A stretch of DNA of 64,000 nt from Pseudobdellovibrionaceae bacterium (GTDB lineage: Bacteria > Bdellovibrionota > Bdellovibrionia > Bdellovibrionales > UBA1609). Below the pieces are notes generated by a model that made no database searches, was not told the DNA's origin, and worked only from the letters and a program-made list of their open reading frames with translations. Numbering within the stretch: the stretch's first letter is position 1; each line of letters opens with the position of its first letter. Below are positions 8,689 through 17,179 of this stretch, in pieces. The translations under genes and the position numbers were made by a program. The stretch is from NCBI GenBank assembly GCA_020635055.1, contig JACKAN010000001.1, positions 186,001-250,000 of the forward strand. The letters run 5' to 3'.

Positions 8689-10002
8689 CTATTTTCCTAA
8701 TAAGCTTTGGCAGTGGTTTTTAAGGCGGGAAGTTGCATATCTTAAATCAATACCTAAGCTATCTCTAAAATAGTCTAAAACACTTGGGCTAATTCTTTTT
8801 GTAATCCAAGAGTAGAATTTAAAAGAAGGGTCTAGACCCAATTTATAAACTCCTGCTCCTAAAACAGTAAGCATAAGCAACATAGCATGACCGTCATACA
8901 CTTCAAGTGGACCCATGCTCAAAAGTGTATTCGCACCTGCTCCCGATGCAATCGCAAGAACAATGGCATCTATTCCAAGAATTGGCATTTCTGAAATTTT
9001 CCTGTAAACACGGGCTTCAGAATTTTTTGTGACTCCCTTTTGCTTATTTGCCCAGTCGCCAATAACTTTTGTGATAACGACATAATAAAATAATGTTTGT
9101 AATAACATGGTCACACTTTGTGTGGAGGCAAATTCAATAGCCTCTTTTGGAAAGGCAGCCATGGTTTGTTGAACCGAGTGAGTTTTTAAAAATTCAACAA
9201 GGGGAGTGTATTGTCCAAAAATATTGAAATTGAGTACAAAGGGTAGGGTAATAGACAGTTGTTTTAAAAAAGCTTCTACAGTATTCGAGCCTGGTCTTAA
9301 TAACCAATTCATGATGAATTTTGTGTAAACGGCATAGGCGCACAATAAAACTGTATGAAAAGTAACTGTAAGTAGAGCATCCGTAGTAGGTAATGTGTTG
9401 AACAAATAGTATACTGTACCTGTTTCAATAAGAGCAGTTGAGGCAAGAGCAGCAATGACTTCATTACTGTGTGGAGATTCAAAATCCCTTTTAAGACTCG
9501 GAAACCAGTGAATAACTCGATCTATAAAGACTTTTGCTGATCTTATAGTTAAGTCATTTATTTTTTCCTTGGGCATTGAAATTATTTTTATTTGAATTTG
9601 CTCTTGAAGACCTAATCTATATAAAATTTCCTGGTTGTTTTGTCGGAGTAATTCTTCAGAGTGAATATCCACTCCAGCAATATAAATTATGCCTCTAAAA
9701 TTTTCCTTTTCAGTACGGGATAATATATTTTGTAGGGCTAATTCAAAACTACCAATGTCCCCATTCGCTATTGGGATACCCACAGATTCATTAATTATCA
9801 TTTTTCCTGTTTGAGTATCAAAATCTTGTGGACAAAAAAAAGTGGTACATTTTTCTGCAGAATAACTCATCCGAATTGGAAGACGTTTTTCGGGGTCCAA
9901 AATTGATAAAGAAGCATTGTTGGCATAAAGCGTATGTGGTGGTAGAAGAATCTGAATCACTAAGATAAAGCATAAAAAAAGATGAAAACTTTTCTTTATC
10001 AA
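8689..10002 (-). CDS. Unknown membrane protein with N-terminal extracytoplasmic domain
   Basis: The 437-residue product begins at a TTG preceded by GGGGGAAGC; no in-frame ATG fits better. The N-terminus has a signal peptide (hydrophobic residues 8-24, then YANN). Residues about 45-150 look like a soluble domain. From about residue 165 to 400 there are several hydrophobic segments likely to cross the membrane, and the C-terminus is basic. I recognise no family and would not guess a substrate. It is separated from the nuclease gene downstream of its start by about 90 bp on the same strand. Confidence 0.6.
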   Translation of the reverse strand: MIKKSFHLFLCFILVIQILLPPHTLYANNASLSILDPEKRLPIRMSYSAEKCTTFFCPQDFDTQTGKMIINESVGIPIANGDIGSFELALQNILSRTEKENFRGIIYIAGVDIHSEELLRQNNQEILYRLGLQEQIQIKIISMPKEKINDLTIRSAKVFIDRVIHWFPSLKRDFESPHSNEVIAALASTALIETGTVYYLFNTLPTTDALLTVTFHTVLLCAYAVYTKFIMNWLLRPGSNTVEAFLKQLSITLPFVLNFNIFGQYTPLVEFLKTHSVQQTMAAFPKEAIEFASTQSVTMLLQTLFYYVVITKVIGDWANKQKGVTKNSEARVYRKISEMPILGIDAIVLAIASGAGANTLLSMGPLEVYDGHAMLLMLTVLGAGVYKLGLDPSFKFYSWITKRISPSVLDYFRDSLGIDLRYATSRLKNHCQSLLGK

Positions 10003-10089
10003 GCTTCCCCCATTCCCCTAAAAGATGTTAATCACTACTAGGGCGCAATTAGAGGGGTCAAGGGCTTATAAGAGAAATGTATACTTTAC

Positions 10090-10755
10090 TCAGAAACCAA
10101 AAATTTCTGGTGTTGGCAAGAGTTTCATTTTCCTTTTGTGATTAGCCAGGAAGCCCTTAAATCTTTGAAGCTGCTGTTTGGCATAGCCTAATTTTTTTGT
10201 ACCTAACTTGGCTTCTCCAACAGCATAAATATTGCAAGTATTTTTGTCAGCAACGATAAAATCTAATTCACCGATGATTTTTGAACTTTGATCGTCATGA
10301 TAGGCCACTGAGCCAGTAATGAACATGTTTTCAGGATTGTCTGAAGGAAAATCATCATAAAGCATAAGTGCGCCTAGAAGTTCTAAGATTTCACCTTCGC
10401 TGCTTAAATCAAAATCCATAAGAGGTGCATGAGAAATTATAGTTTGATAGTAATCTTGGTTTGGAGAGTCCGAGTGAGCGGGATTATAATTCCAGGCTTT
10501 AGAACCCAAGGCTTTTTTCCATAGTCGAGTTACAGTATTGCGGTCAATGGGGTGTTCATAGTCGAAGCCGTGTTTTTTAGCTCCACGAATACCCACTGTA
10601 AAGTAAAAAATATCATCCGAAAAATCAGATAAACTTACTTGTTGGCATTTTTTAGGGATGAGTTGGTCCTTACGCAAGCTTTCAAATAAGTTTTGAGCAT
10701 TTAAGGTTTGCGTGAATAAAAATGAAAATAAAATAATTTTAAGACTATGAACCAT
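10090..10755 (-). CDS. Predicted secreted PD-(D/E)XK-fold nuclease-like protein
   Basis: The start is the ATG at 10755, preceded by GGGAGGGG; the longer frame lacks such a site. The first 20 residues are a signal peptide (hydrophobic core, LNA-Q cleavage). Residues 163-183 carry GELDFIV, a strand and turn, and then GEAKLG, giving the order E163/D165 ... E181-x-K183, followed by a helix with Q194 and Q195. This is the PD-(D/E)XK arrangement used by many metal-dependent nucleases. The N-terminal 100 residues I do not recognise. Nuclease activity is inferred from the motif only. The ArsR-like regulator gene lies 111 bp upstream on the same strand and may be co-transcribed. Confidence 0.55.
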   Translation of the reverse strand: MVHSLKIILFSFLFTQTLNAQNLFESLRKDQLIPKKCQQVSLSDFSDDIFYFTVGIRGAKKHGFDYEHPIDRNTVTRLWKKALGSKAWNYNPAHSDSPNQDYYQTIISHAPLMDFDLSSEGEILELLGALMLYDDFPSDNPENMFITGSVAYHDDQSSKIIGELDFIVADKNTCNIYAVGEAKLGTKKLGYAKQQLQRFKGFLANHKRKMKLLPTPEIFGF

Positions 10756-10866
10756 AACCCCTCCCTGTAGAACCAAATCCATTTTTCCATTTATGGACTT
10801 CATTAGAAAGTTATTATATTGGATAGGAATTCACAAGTTAATAAGTAGTCGCAGTACTAGTAAATT

Positions 10867-11214
10867 CTATGCGTTGATTTCTTGTTGAAGCTTTGGCTTT
10901 TTAAGGATGGTATTTTTTAAAATTAGATATGTTTTCCACACTTCAGGGTTACTTATATAGTAAATCTGAAAAAGCCCAGATTTTTGGCAATCTACAAGTT
11001 GAGCCCTTTTTAAAACATTTAAATGTTGGGACAAATTGGGTTTTGGAATGTTTAAAATGCTTAAAATTTCAGTACAATTCTGTTTCCGCTCAGAAAGTAG
11101 ATCCAAAATTTGTAAGCGTACAGGATGTGAAAGAGCCGAGCTGACTTCAGCTAATTGTTCATAGGTGGCAAGGTCTAAGAGTGGGTTTTTATTTTTATTC
11201 ATATTCGCTTTCAT
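10867..11214 (-). CDS. ArsR-family winged-helix regulator
   Basis: From the ATG at 11214 the protein has 115 residues; an ATG four codons later is equally possible. The sequence shows the ArsR helix-turn-helix (LSHPVRLQILDLLSE, then NCTEILSILNI, PNLSQHLNVLK) and the wing (GLFQIYYIS). The CxC metal-binding motif of metal sensors is not seen; one Cys lies just before helix alpha 3. An IS5-like element begins six bases upstream of the ATG, so the native promoter and ribosome-binding site now lie beyond the element at about 12474. The gene may be silent or driven from the IS. Confidence 0.85.
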   Translation of the reverse strand: MKANMNKNKNPLLDLATYEQLAEVSSALSHPVRLQILDLLSERKQNCTEILSILNIPKPNLSQHLNVLKRAQLVDCQKSGLFQIYYISNPEVWKTYLILKNTILKKPKLQQEINA

Positions 11215-11255
11215 TTTAAGAGGCTGTCGCCAAAGTCCGTCATACCTAGCCAATT

Positions 11256-11280
11256 AAGAGAGAATATTTTATTCTCTCTT
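11256..11280 (+). promoter_or_regulatory. Perfect hairpin touching the transposase start codon
   Basis: AAGAGAGAAT and ATTCTCTCTT form a perfect 10-bp stem around an ATTTT loop, ending one base before the ATG of the transposase. No Shine-Dalgarno box is visible. In an mRNA the hairpin would hide the initiation region, a device known from other IS elements for blocking expression from outside transcripts; here this is inference. Confidence 0.45.
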
Positions 11281-11281
11281 A

Positions 11282-12295
11282 ATGTTAAAAAAAGAAGATC
11301 CCCAACTGAAGATGTATGATGATTTACTAGAAAGGCTCGTCCCTGATTCTCATATCTACCGTAGATTATCTTTATTAATTGATTTCCCCACATTGTTGAC
11401 TCCTCTTGAGAGTTGTTACTCTAAATTGGGTGCAGGCTCAGAGCCTTTAACAAGGGGGTTTAAAACTTTATTAATTCAGTTTTGGGAGGATTTGTCAGAT
11501 CGACAACTAGAAAAGTACCTTCAAGAAAACAATACGGCCAAATGGTTTTGTGGATACGGGCTTGAGGAGCGCACTCCAGATCATAGTTATTTTGGGCGCT
11601 TGAGAAAAAGAATAGGTACTGAGGAGTTAAGGAAACTTTTTAATACAATCACTGACTCAATAAAAAATGCGGGTTATGTGGGAGGTGCCTTCACATTTGT
11701 GGATGCTTCATCAATGGTGGCTAAAGTAAACATATGGAAAGCCCGAGATAAGGCGATATCAGATAAAAAGAACGAAGAAAAAGATGATGATGATAATCCT
11801 AAAATGAACAATAAAAATATTGAGAGCTATTCACCAGACCCAGATGCTAGGTATGGGTGTAAGGGAAAAAATAAGTTTTGGCTGGGCTATAAAAGGCATC
11901 ATCAAGTAGATATGAGCCAAGGAATAATAACAGAAGTAAAAGTCACTGGGGCTGATGTAACAGACGCAAAAGCCTTTGTGGAAGAGGATCTTTGCCCAGA
12001 TAGTGGAATGGTGTTTTTAGATAAGGGATATGATAGTGATGCTGTAGATACGGAGATAAGAAAGAAGGGTTGTGCAGATGGAACCATTAGAAAGAAGAAT
12101 CGTAAATTTAAGGACAGGGATTTGGATCGTTGGAGAAGTTCAGTGCGGATGCCTTTTGAAAGTACCTTTTCAAAAATAAGTAAATATTGTCGTTATCGAG
12201 GCAAAGAGAAAGTAGAGTTCCAGGCGTTGATGGAAGCTACAGTCCAAAATTTAAAGAGGGTCATCAGGATAGGTGCGCCCAATTTAAGCTTTTGA
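11282..12295 (+). CDS. IS5-family transposase
   Basis: The protein has 337 residues, normal for the family. The N-terminal half matches the DUF772-type domain (SEPLTRGFKTLLIQ, DRQLEKYL, PDHSYFGRLRKR). The catalytic DDE domain follows: first Asp in TFVDASSM near residue 141, second in VFLDKGYDSD near residue 249, and the Glu in PFESTFSKISKYCRYRG near 295. A DPDARYG segment typical of IS5-like enzymes lies between. The gene is intact, and a lysine/aspartate-rich insertion at about 157-177 is the only unusual part. Confidence 0.9.
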   Translation: MLKKEDPQLKMYDDLLERLVPDSHIYRRLSLLIDFPTLLTPLESCYSKLGAGSEPLTRGFKTLLIQFWEDLSDRQLEKYLQENNTAKWFCGYGLEERTPDHSYFGRLRKRIGTEELRKLFNTITDSIKNAGYVGGAFTFVDASSMVAKVNIWKARDKAISDKKNEEKDDDDNPKMNNKNIESYSPDPDARYGCKGKNKFWLGYKRHHQVDMSQGIITEVKVTGADVTDAKAFVEEDLCPDSGMVFLDKGYDSDAVDTEIRKKGCADGTIRKKNRKFKDRDLDRWRSSVRMPFESTFSKISKYCRYRGKEKVEFQALMEATVQNLKRVIRIGAPNLSF

Positions 12296-12473
12296 TGGGA
12301 TTAAGGGGGAAGATAGCCCCTAAATATGAAAAATTATCCCTAAATTTTTTTTAACTCTAAAATATTGCATATGAAATATAGCTCAGGGGATATCAAATCT
12401 TACTAAACGACTTTCATATCTGTCAGATTTGAACTGGATTTTGTAAAATGAATTTTTGCAACAGCCTCTTTAA

Positions 12474-12876
12474 GATTCACAAAATTAATCAGTTAATAAA
12501 TTATTAAATTATAATAAAATGTTTTACAAGTATTATTAAAGATTGTGTTAAAAAGTTTATAATAGTCCAGTCTTTGATAGATTTGCGCGTTTCATAAAAA
12601 TGAAATGAAACATAATTCAAAAGTTTTTTGTTGTTGTTGAGATATTATCATTACGAAGATTTTCATGTGGAGATGAAGATGTTCGTGTCTCATTTTGAGA
12701 TACAAATCAAATGAAATCTTTTTCAAAAAAAAGCCTATACTAGGCTTAAAAGGCCCATTGGGAAAAGCTTTGCTGTTAAACTTTTTAAATATTAATACCG
12801 ATAAGTATATTGAAGTGAAATCTATGATATTATCAATGTGAGATGGGATTTCTCTTTAAAGTATGGAGAGCGGTTT
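12474..12876. other. Intergenic stretch: displaced ArsR upstream region and leader of the next gene
   Basis: This non-coding, AT-rich stretch joined the ArsR gene directly before the IS5-like insertion, so its left part should hold the original ArsR promoter. It also supplies the promoter of the gene at 12877. Small palindromes are visible, such as GTCTCATTTTGAGATAC near 12687. I could not place promoter boxes with confidence. Confidence 0.5.
12724..12747 (-). terminator. Rho-independent terminator facing left
   Basis: AAGCCTA and TAGGCTT (12731-12747) form a 7-bp stem with a 3-base loop. Read on the minus strand the stem is followed by a T-run. The only minus-strand genes that could use it are meaB and mcm, whose transcript would first cross the gene at 12877-13287 in antisense. 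Confidence 0.5.
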
Positions 12877-13287
12877 ATGAATGAAAGGCGTAGACAGCAG
12901 CTCCATGAGTTACCCCTTGAGCTAAGGGCATACATCAATCAGCAGGTTTCCACATTGACCCCCTTTTGCTTACCGGACTCAAGAGCTGCGGTTACAGTTA
13001 TCAAAGAAGTTGATAAAAACGGACAGGAAGAGTTCGTTGTTACAGTTTCTTTGTGCAGTGAAGGTACGGAAGTTAAATCTACGAGTTCTTCTGACAATAT
13101 GTATGAAGCCACACGCAGAGCCTGTGAAACTTTACTTGAACATCTCAATCGTATTCATTCAGAAATTGTTGACGAAATGGAAACCAAAGAACAGGTTCAA
13201 CAAAGTGCAAATTCTAATGAAGAAGTAACCGATGATGATAGCAATGATGGTGAGGATTCAGGTGGCGGGAAAGCCGTTTGCCATTAA
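12877..13287 (+). CDS. HPF/RaiA-like ribosome-associated protein (tentative)
   Basis: I choose the ATG at 12877, preceded by GGAGAG; the frame could open upstream at a GTG without such a site. The protein then has 136 residues. Its middle part (VTVIKEVDK, FVVTVSLCSEG, SSSDNMYEATRRACETLLEHLNRIHSE) resembles the beta-strand plus helix pattern of hibernation-promoting factors, in which a (D)DMY.A...A...L motif starts the last helix. The tail is acidic and low in complexity, unlike classical HPF. If correct it would bind the ribosome in stationary phase. The match is by eye. The gene ends overlapping the convergent meaB stop codon by 4 bp. Confidence 0.5.
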   Translation: MNERRRQQLHELPLELRAYINQQVSTLTPFCLPDSRAAVTVIKEVDKNGQEEFVVTVSLCSEGTEVKSTSSSDNMYEATRRACETLLEHLNRIHSEIVDEMETKEQVQQSANSNEEVTDDDSNDGEDSGGGKAVCH

Positions 13288-14243
13288 GTATTATCTAATC
13301 CCATAAGTTGAAATAACTCGTTCATAGCTTCATAGGGTGATTTTTTTTGTTGCTCGACTTCTTTACTCAATTTTTCCCAAGATTCTTTAAATTTGCTATT
13401 CACAAAGGAAAGAAAAGCCTTGTGTACCAAACTTTCAAACCATAATTTGTTTTGTTGAAGACGCTTTTTTTGAAAATTAGCGTTTTGTTTATTTAACTCT
13501 TGATATTTTGTAAGTGAATTATAAATAGCATCAAAGCCTTGTTTTTCTATACTTGAACATAAATGAATGGGAGTGATCCAATTGGTAGTTTTGTGGAGGA
13601 TAGCTAAAGCATTTTTGTAGTGTTGGGCGGCAATCTCTGCTGCTTGTTTTAATTCTCCATCCCATTTGTTAACCAAAATTGCATCGGCCAATTCTAAAAG
13701 TCCTTTTTTAATTCCCTGAATTTCATCTCCGGCATTGGGTAACATAAGAGTTGCAAAGAAGTCGACCATATTAGCCACTTCATATTCAGATTGGCCAACG
13801 CCAACAGTTTCTATAATTATAAAATCAAAACCAGCAGCCTCACACAAAAACATACACTCTCGAGTTTTATTGGCAACTCCACCTAGAGCACCTGATGAAG
13901 GTGACGGGCGAACAAAAGCCTTTTCTGATAGAGATAGTTTTTCCATTCTAGTTTTATCTGCAAGTAAACTTCCACCACTGATTGGAGAGCTGGGGTCAAC
14001 GGCTAACACTGCAACTTTTTTATTTTTTTCTTCTATTATATAAGTTCCAAACCCTTCAATAAATGTCGATTTACCAACGCCAGGTGGTCCGCTAACTCCT
14101 AATCGAAAACTTTTACCAGTATAAGGCATTATAGAGCTTAATAATTTTTGTGCGTCTTTCTGATGTTCTGGTTTTTGACTTTCAACTAAAGTAATGGCTT
14201 TAGCTAGAGCTCGACGATCTCCAGACAGAAGAAGTTCTTTCAT
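13284..14243 (-). CDS. meaB: MeaB/ArgK-type GTPase, chaperone of methylmalonyl-CoA mutase
   Basis: The 319-residue protein matches the G3E GTPase MeaB. It has the Walker A GPPGVGKST near residue 52, the switch segment VLAVDPSSPISGGSLL, the Walker B-like IIIETVGVGQSE, and the base-recognition VNKWDGE (usually NKAD). MeaB loads and protects the cobalamin cofactor of methylmalonyl-CoA mutase. Its ATG follows the mcm stop codon with no spacer, so the two form an operon and are probably translationally coupled. The C-terminus runs into the convergent HPF-like gene. Assignment is secure. Confidence 0.93.
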   Translation of the reverse strand: MKELLLSGDRRALAKAITLVESQKPEHQKDAQKLLSSIMPYTGKSFRLGVSGPPGVGKSTFIEGFGTYIIEEKNKKVAVLAVDPSSPISGGSLLADKTRMEKLSLSEKAFVRPSPSSGALGGVANKTRECMFLCEAAGFDFIIIETVGVGQSEYEVANMVDFFATLMLPNAGDEIQGIKKGLLELADAILVNKWDGELKQAAEIAAQHYKNALAILHKTTNWITPIHLCSSIEKQGFDAIYNSLTKYQELNKQNANFQKKRLQQNKLWFESLVHKAFLSFVNSKFKESWEKLSKEVEQQKKSPYEAMNELFQLMGLDNT

Positions 14244-16382
14244 CTAAGACCTCGCCAATTTAATGGCTTTTAATACATCGGCAGCGGCTAATGGAATGGG
14301 AGTGCCGGGTCCAAAAATCCCTTTAACACCTGCTTTATATAAGAAATCATAATCTTGTTTTGGAATCACTCCACCAGCAACAATAATAATATCATTGGCT
14401 TTTAATTTTTTTAATTCAGCAATCAAATCGGGGATGAGCGTTTTATGACCAGCGGCTTGAGTGGATACACCAATAACATGGACGTCATTTTCAATGGCAT
14501 GTTTTGCAACATCTTCTGGAGTCGAAAAAAGTGGAGCTAAATCAATATCAAAACCCACATCAGCAAAGGCCGTAGCAATAACTTTTGCACCACGATCATG
14601 TCCATCTTGCCCCATTTTAGCAACGAGCATTCGCGGTCGACGCCCTTCTTGTTTTTCAAACTCTAAAATATCTTTGTATATGTTTTGCCACTGTTCATTT
14701 TTTTCCATAGACCTACCATAGACTCCTGATATGACTTGTGTGTTAGCTTTGTATCGACCCCAGATTTTTTCTAGTGCCATTGTCATTTCGCCAAGTGAAC
14801 ATCGTGCTCGAGCTGCTTGTATAGAAAGTTCTAGACTGTTGCCAACTCCAGTTTCAGCATATTTAGTAAGTGCCTCTAAAGCATTTTGAGCCGACTTTTC
14901 ATTTCTATTACTTTTAAGTTTTTTTAAACTTAGGATTTGATTTTCTCTTACAGCTGGATTGTCTATTTCAAGAATTTCAATTTCTTCTTCTTTGGTGAGT
15001 TGATATTTATTAACACCAAGGATGACTTCTTCTCCATTATCAATGAGAGCTTGCTTTTTGGCTGCGGCCTCTTCAATTTTCATTTTTGGATAGCCTTGTT
15101 CAATGGCTTTGGCCATTCCCCCCATTTGATCAATCTCTTCAATGATTTCCCATGATTTATCAATTACATTTTGAGTTAGGCTCTCCATAAAATAGGATCC
15201 ACCCCAGGGGTCAATAACTTTCGTAATAGAACTTTCTTCTTGAATAATAATTTGTGTATTTCGTGCTATGCGAGAAGAAAATTCTGTAGGTAAGGCCACA
15301 GCTTCATCAAAGGAATTGGTATGTAAGGACTGGGTTCCGCCAAATACAGCTGACATGGCTTCAAGGGTTGTGCGTATCACATTATTATAAGGATCTTGTT
15401 CAGTTAATGACCAACCTGATGTTTGGCAATGAGTTCGTAGCATTTTAGATTTGATATTTTGTGGGGAGTATTTTTCAACAATTTTAGACCATAAAACTCT
15501 GGCAGCACGAAGTTTTGCAATTTCTAAATAGAAGTTCATTCCAATGCCAAAAAAGAAAGAGAGTCTTGGAGCAAAATCATCAATTTTTAAACCAGATTTC
15601 AAAGCTGTTTCTATGTATTCTTTGCCATCAGAAAGAGTGTATGCCAATTCTAAGATGGGGTCGGCGCCAGCTTCTTGCATATGATAACCAGAAATAGAAA
15701 TGGAATTGAATTTAGGCATATGTTCAGAGGTGTAAGCGAAAATATCTGCAACAATTTTCATAGAAGGGGCGGGTGGATATATATAAGTATTTCTCACCAT
15801 AAATTCTTTTAAAATATCATTTTGAATTGTGCCAGAAAGTTGACTTCGGGATACCCCTTGTTCTTCTGCCGCAACAATAAAGCAGGCCAAAACTGGTAAT
15901 ACAGCCCCATTCATAGTCATCGATACAGAAATTTTATCTAGAGGAATTTCTGAGAATAAAATTTTCATGTCTTCCACACTGTCAATGGCCACACCCGCTT
16001 TGCCCACATCTCCCTTTACTCTAGGATGGTCACTGTCGTAACCTCTATGAGTAGCTAAATCGAAAGCGACAGAAATTCCCTGACCACCGGCGGCCAAAGC
16101 CCTTCTATAAAAGGCATTTGACTCTTCGGCTGTAGAAAAGCCCGCATATTGTCGTATGGTCCAAGGTCGACCAGCATACATGGTGGCTTTAGGGCCACGC
16201 AAAAAAGGATCTAATCCTGGCAAGCTATGAATATGGGGCAAATCTTTTAAGTCTTCAGAGGTATATAGGGCTTTTAAAAGACTGCCATCAGGGGTCGACC
16301 AATTTAAGGTGTCTAATTTTTTCCCATGCAATTCTTTTTCTGATAATTTTTGCCAATCTTGCATAGGACTTGATTCTTTCAC
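14244..16382 (-). CDS. scpA: Methylmalonyl-CoA mutase, large (catalytic) subunit
   Basis: The protein has 712 residues, the usual length for a catalytic mutase subunit. It converts between succinyl-CoA and (R)-methylmalonyl-CoA with adenosylcobalamin, linking propionate metabolism to the TCA cycle. The N-terminal barrel has TMYAGRPWTIRQYAGFS, and the C-terminal cobalamin-binding domain has DGHDRG with the cobalt-ligand His595, then STQAAGH and AGGVIP. The GTG start is supported by AAGGAAG; the ATG six codons on is not. No small subunit gene is present, so the enzyme is probably a homodimer. Two palindromes lie in the divergent upstream region. Confidence 0.95.
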   Translation of the reverse strand: MKESSPMQDWQKLSEKELHGKKLDTLNWSTPDGSLLKALYTSEDLKDLPHIHSLPGLDPFLRGPKATMYAGRPWTIRQYAGFSTAEESNAFYRRALAAGGQGISVAFDLATHRGYDSDHPRVKGDVGKAGVAIDSVEDMKILFSEIPLDKISVSMTMNGAVLPVLACFIVAAEEQGVSRSQLSGTIQNDILKEFMVRNTYIYPPAPSMKIVADIFAYTSEHMPKFNSISISGYHMQEAGADPILELAYTLSDGKEYIETALKSGLKIDDFAPRLSFFFGIGMNFYLEIAKLRAARVLWSKIVEKYSPQNIKSKMLRTHCQTSGWSLTEQDPYNNVIRTTLEAMSAVFGGTQSLHTNSFDEAVALPTEFSSRIARNTQIIIQEESSITKVIDPWGGSYFMESLTQNVIDKSWEIIEEIDQMGGMAKAIEQGYPKMKIEEAAAKKQALIDNGEEVILGVNKYQLTKEEEIEILEIDNPAVRENQILSLKKLKSNRNEKSAQNALEALTKYAETGVGNSLELSIQAARARCSLGEMTMALEKIWGRYKANTQVISGVYGRSMEKNEQWQNIYKDILEFEKQEGRRPRMLVAKMGQDGHDRGAKVIATAFADVGFDIDLAPLFSTPEDVAKHAIENDVHVIGVSTQAAGHKTLIPDLIAELKKLKANDIIIVAGGVIPKQDYDFLYKAGVKGIFGPGTPIPLAAADVLKAIKLARS

Positions 16383-16457
16383 TTTGCTTCCTTACTGGTT
16401 ACCTATTTACCATTCTAAATAATCACTTCATGTTATGTATTTATTAATACCACAAAA

Positions 16458-16497
16458 ATGCCTGAGGCATATACCCAAAAGCCCTGTATCTACAGGG
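16458..16497. promoter_or_regulatory. Two adjacent palindromes between divergent genes
   Basis: ATGCCTGAGGCAT (16458-16470) and CCCTGTATCTACAGGG (16482-16497) are both perfect inverted repeats. They sit between the mutase gene start at 16382 and the peptidase gene start at 16586, where an operator for a dimeric regulator would be expected. No regulator can be named. Confidence 0.4.
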
Positions 16498-16585
16498 GTC
16501 TCAGACGCTCTGCATCTGGAAAATATATGAAATTATATTTGCCTCATGCATTGCGTCCTTAATTTCGAGCTGCTAATTTAGCTCT

Positions 16586-17179
16586 ATGAATTTTGATTTT
16601 TCCTCTTTTCAGTTCTCACCGGTAATTGATTTGCCGAACGACTATGAAGTTTATGATTTTACACAGGATTACGACCCTGATCGCCCACTTTCTTCAGATT
16701 ATGGTATTGGACGTTACAATGAAAAGCGTCCTTCCATGTACACTCATGAACAATATCAAAATATAAGAAATATTCATATGGGTGTTGATATCGCTGCTCC
16801 TGTAGGTACTCCAATAAAAAGTTTTTTTAATGGAAAGATTCTGAATTTTGCAAATAATGCTAGGCCAGGAGACTATGGTTTCACAATTGTTCTCGAATAT
16901 ATTTTGCAAGATAAAATCCTTTATGCACTTTTTGGGCATTTGAGTGAAAATTCTTTAAAAAATAAAAAGATAGGGCAATCTGTTTCAAAAGATGAAGTGA
17001 TTGCTTGGATTGGTAATAAATCAGAAAATGGTGGGTGGAATCCTCACTTGCACTTTCAATTATCCTGGCAAAAACCAGAGGTGGCTGACATGCCAGGAGT
17101 GGTATCTACTGAAGATCACGAAGAGGCTTTAAGAATTTATCCTGATCCTAGGTTAGTGTTGGGAGATCTCTATGATTAA
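16586..17179 (+). CDS. M23-family peptidase domain protein without signal peptide
   Basis: The protein has 197 residues. It shows the LytM/M23 zinc signature: H64 and D68 in HMGVDIAAPVG, H118 in FGHLS, and H154/H156 in NPHLHFQLS. Enzymes of this fold cut peptide bridges in peptidoglycan. No signal peptide or membrane segment is visible, so the substrate location is unclear; some M23-fold proteins in cytoplasmic or fused contexts act differently. There is no good ribosome-binding site. The 3' end overlaps the next gene by 8 bp, suggesting a two-gene operon with the exported EEP nuclease. Confidence 0.8.
   Translation: MNFDFSSFQFSPVIDLPNDYEVYDFTQDYDPDRPLSSDYGIGRYNEKRPSMYTHEQYQNIRNIHMGVDIAAPVGTPIKSFFNGKILNFANNARPGDYGFTIVLEYILQDKILYALFGHLSENSLKNKKIGQSVSKDEVIAWIGNKSENGGWNPHLHFQLSWQKPEVADMPGVVSTEDHEEALRIYPDPRLVLGDLYD

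Larger units (their letters stand above)
11220..12468 (+). mobile_element. Complete IS5-like insertion sequence, 1249 bp, TTTAA target duplication
   Basis: Terminal inverted repeats GAGGCTGTCGCCAAA at 11220 and, reverse-complemented, GAGGCTGTTGCAAAA ending at 12468 match at 13 of 15 positions. TTTAA flanks both ends (11215-11219 and 12469-12473), the target duplication. One transposase gene fills the element. It landed directly upstream of the ArsR start codon. Confidence 0.9.
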
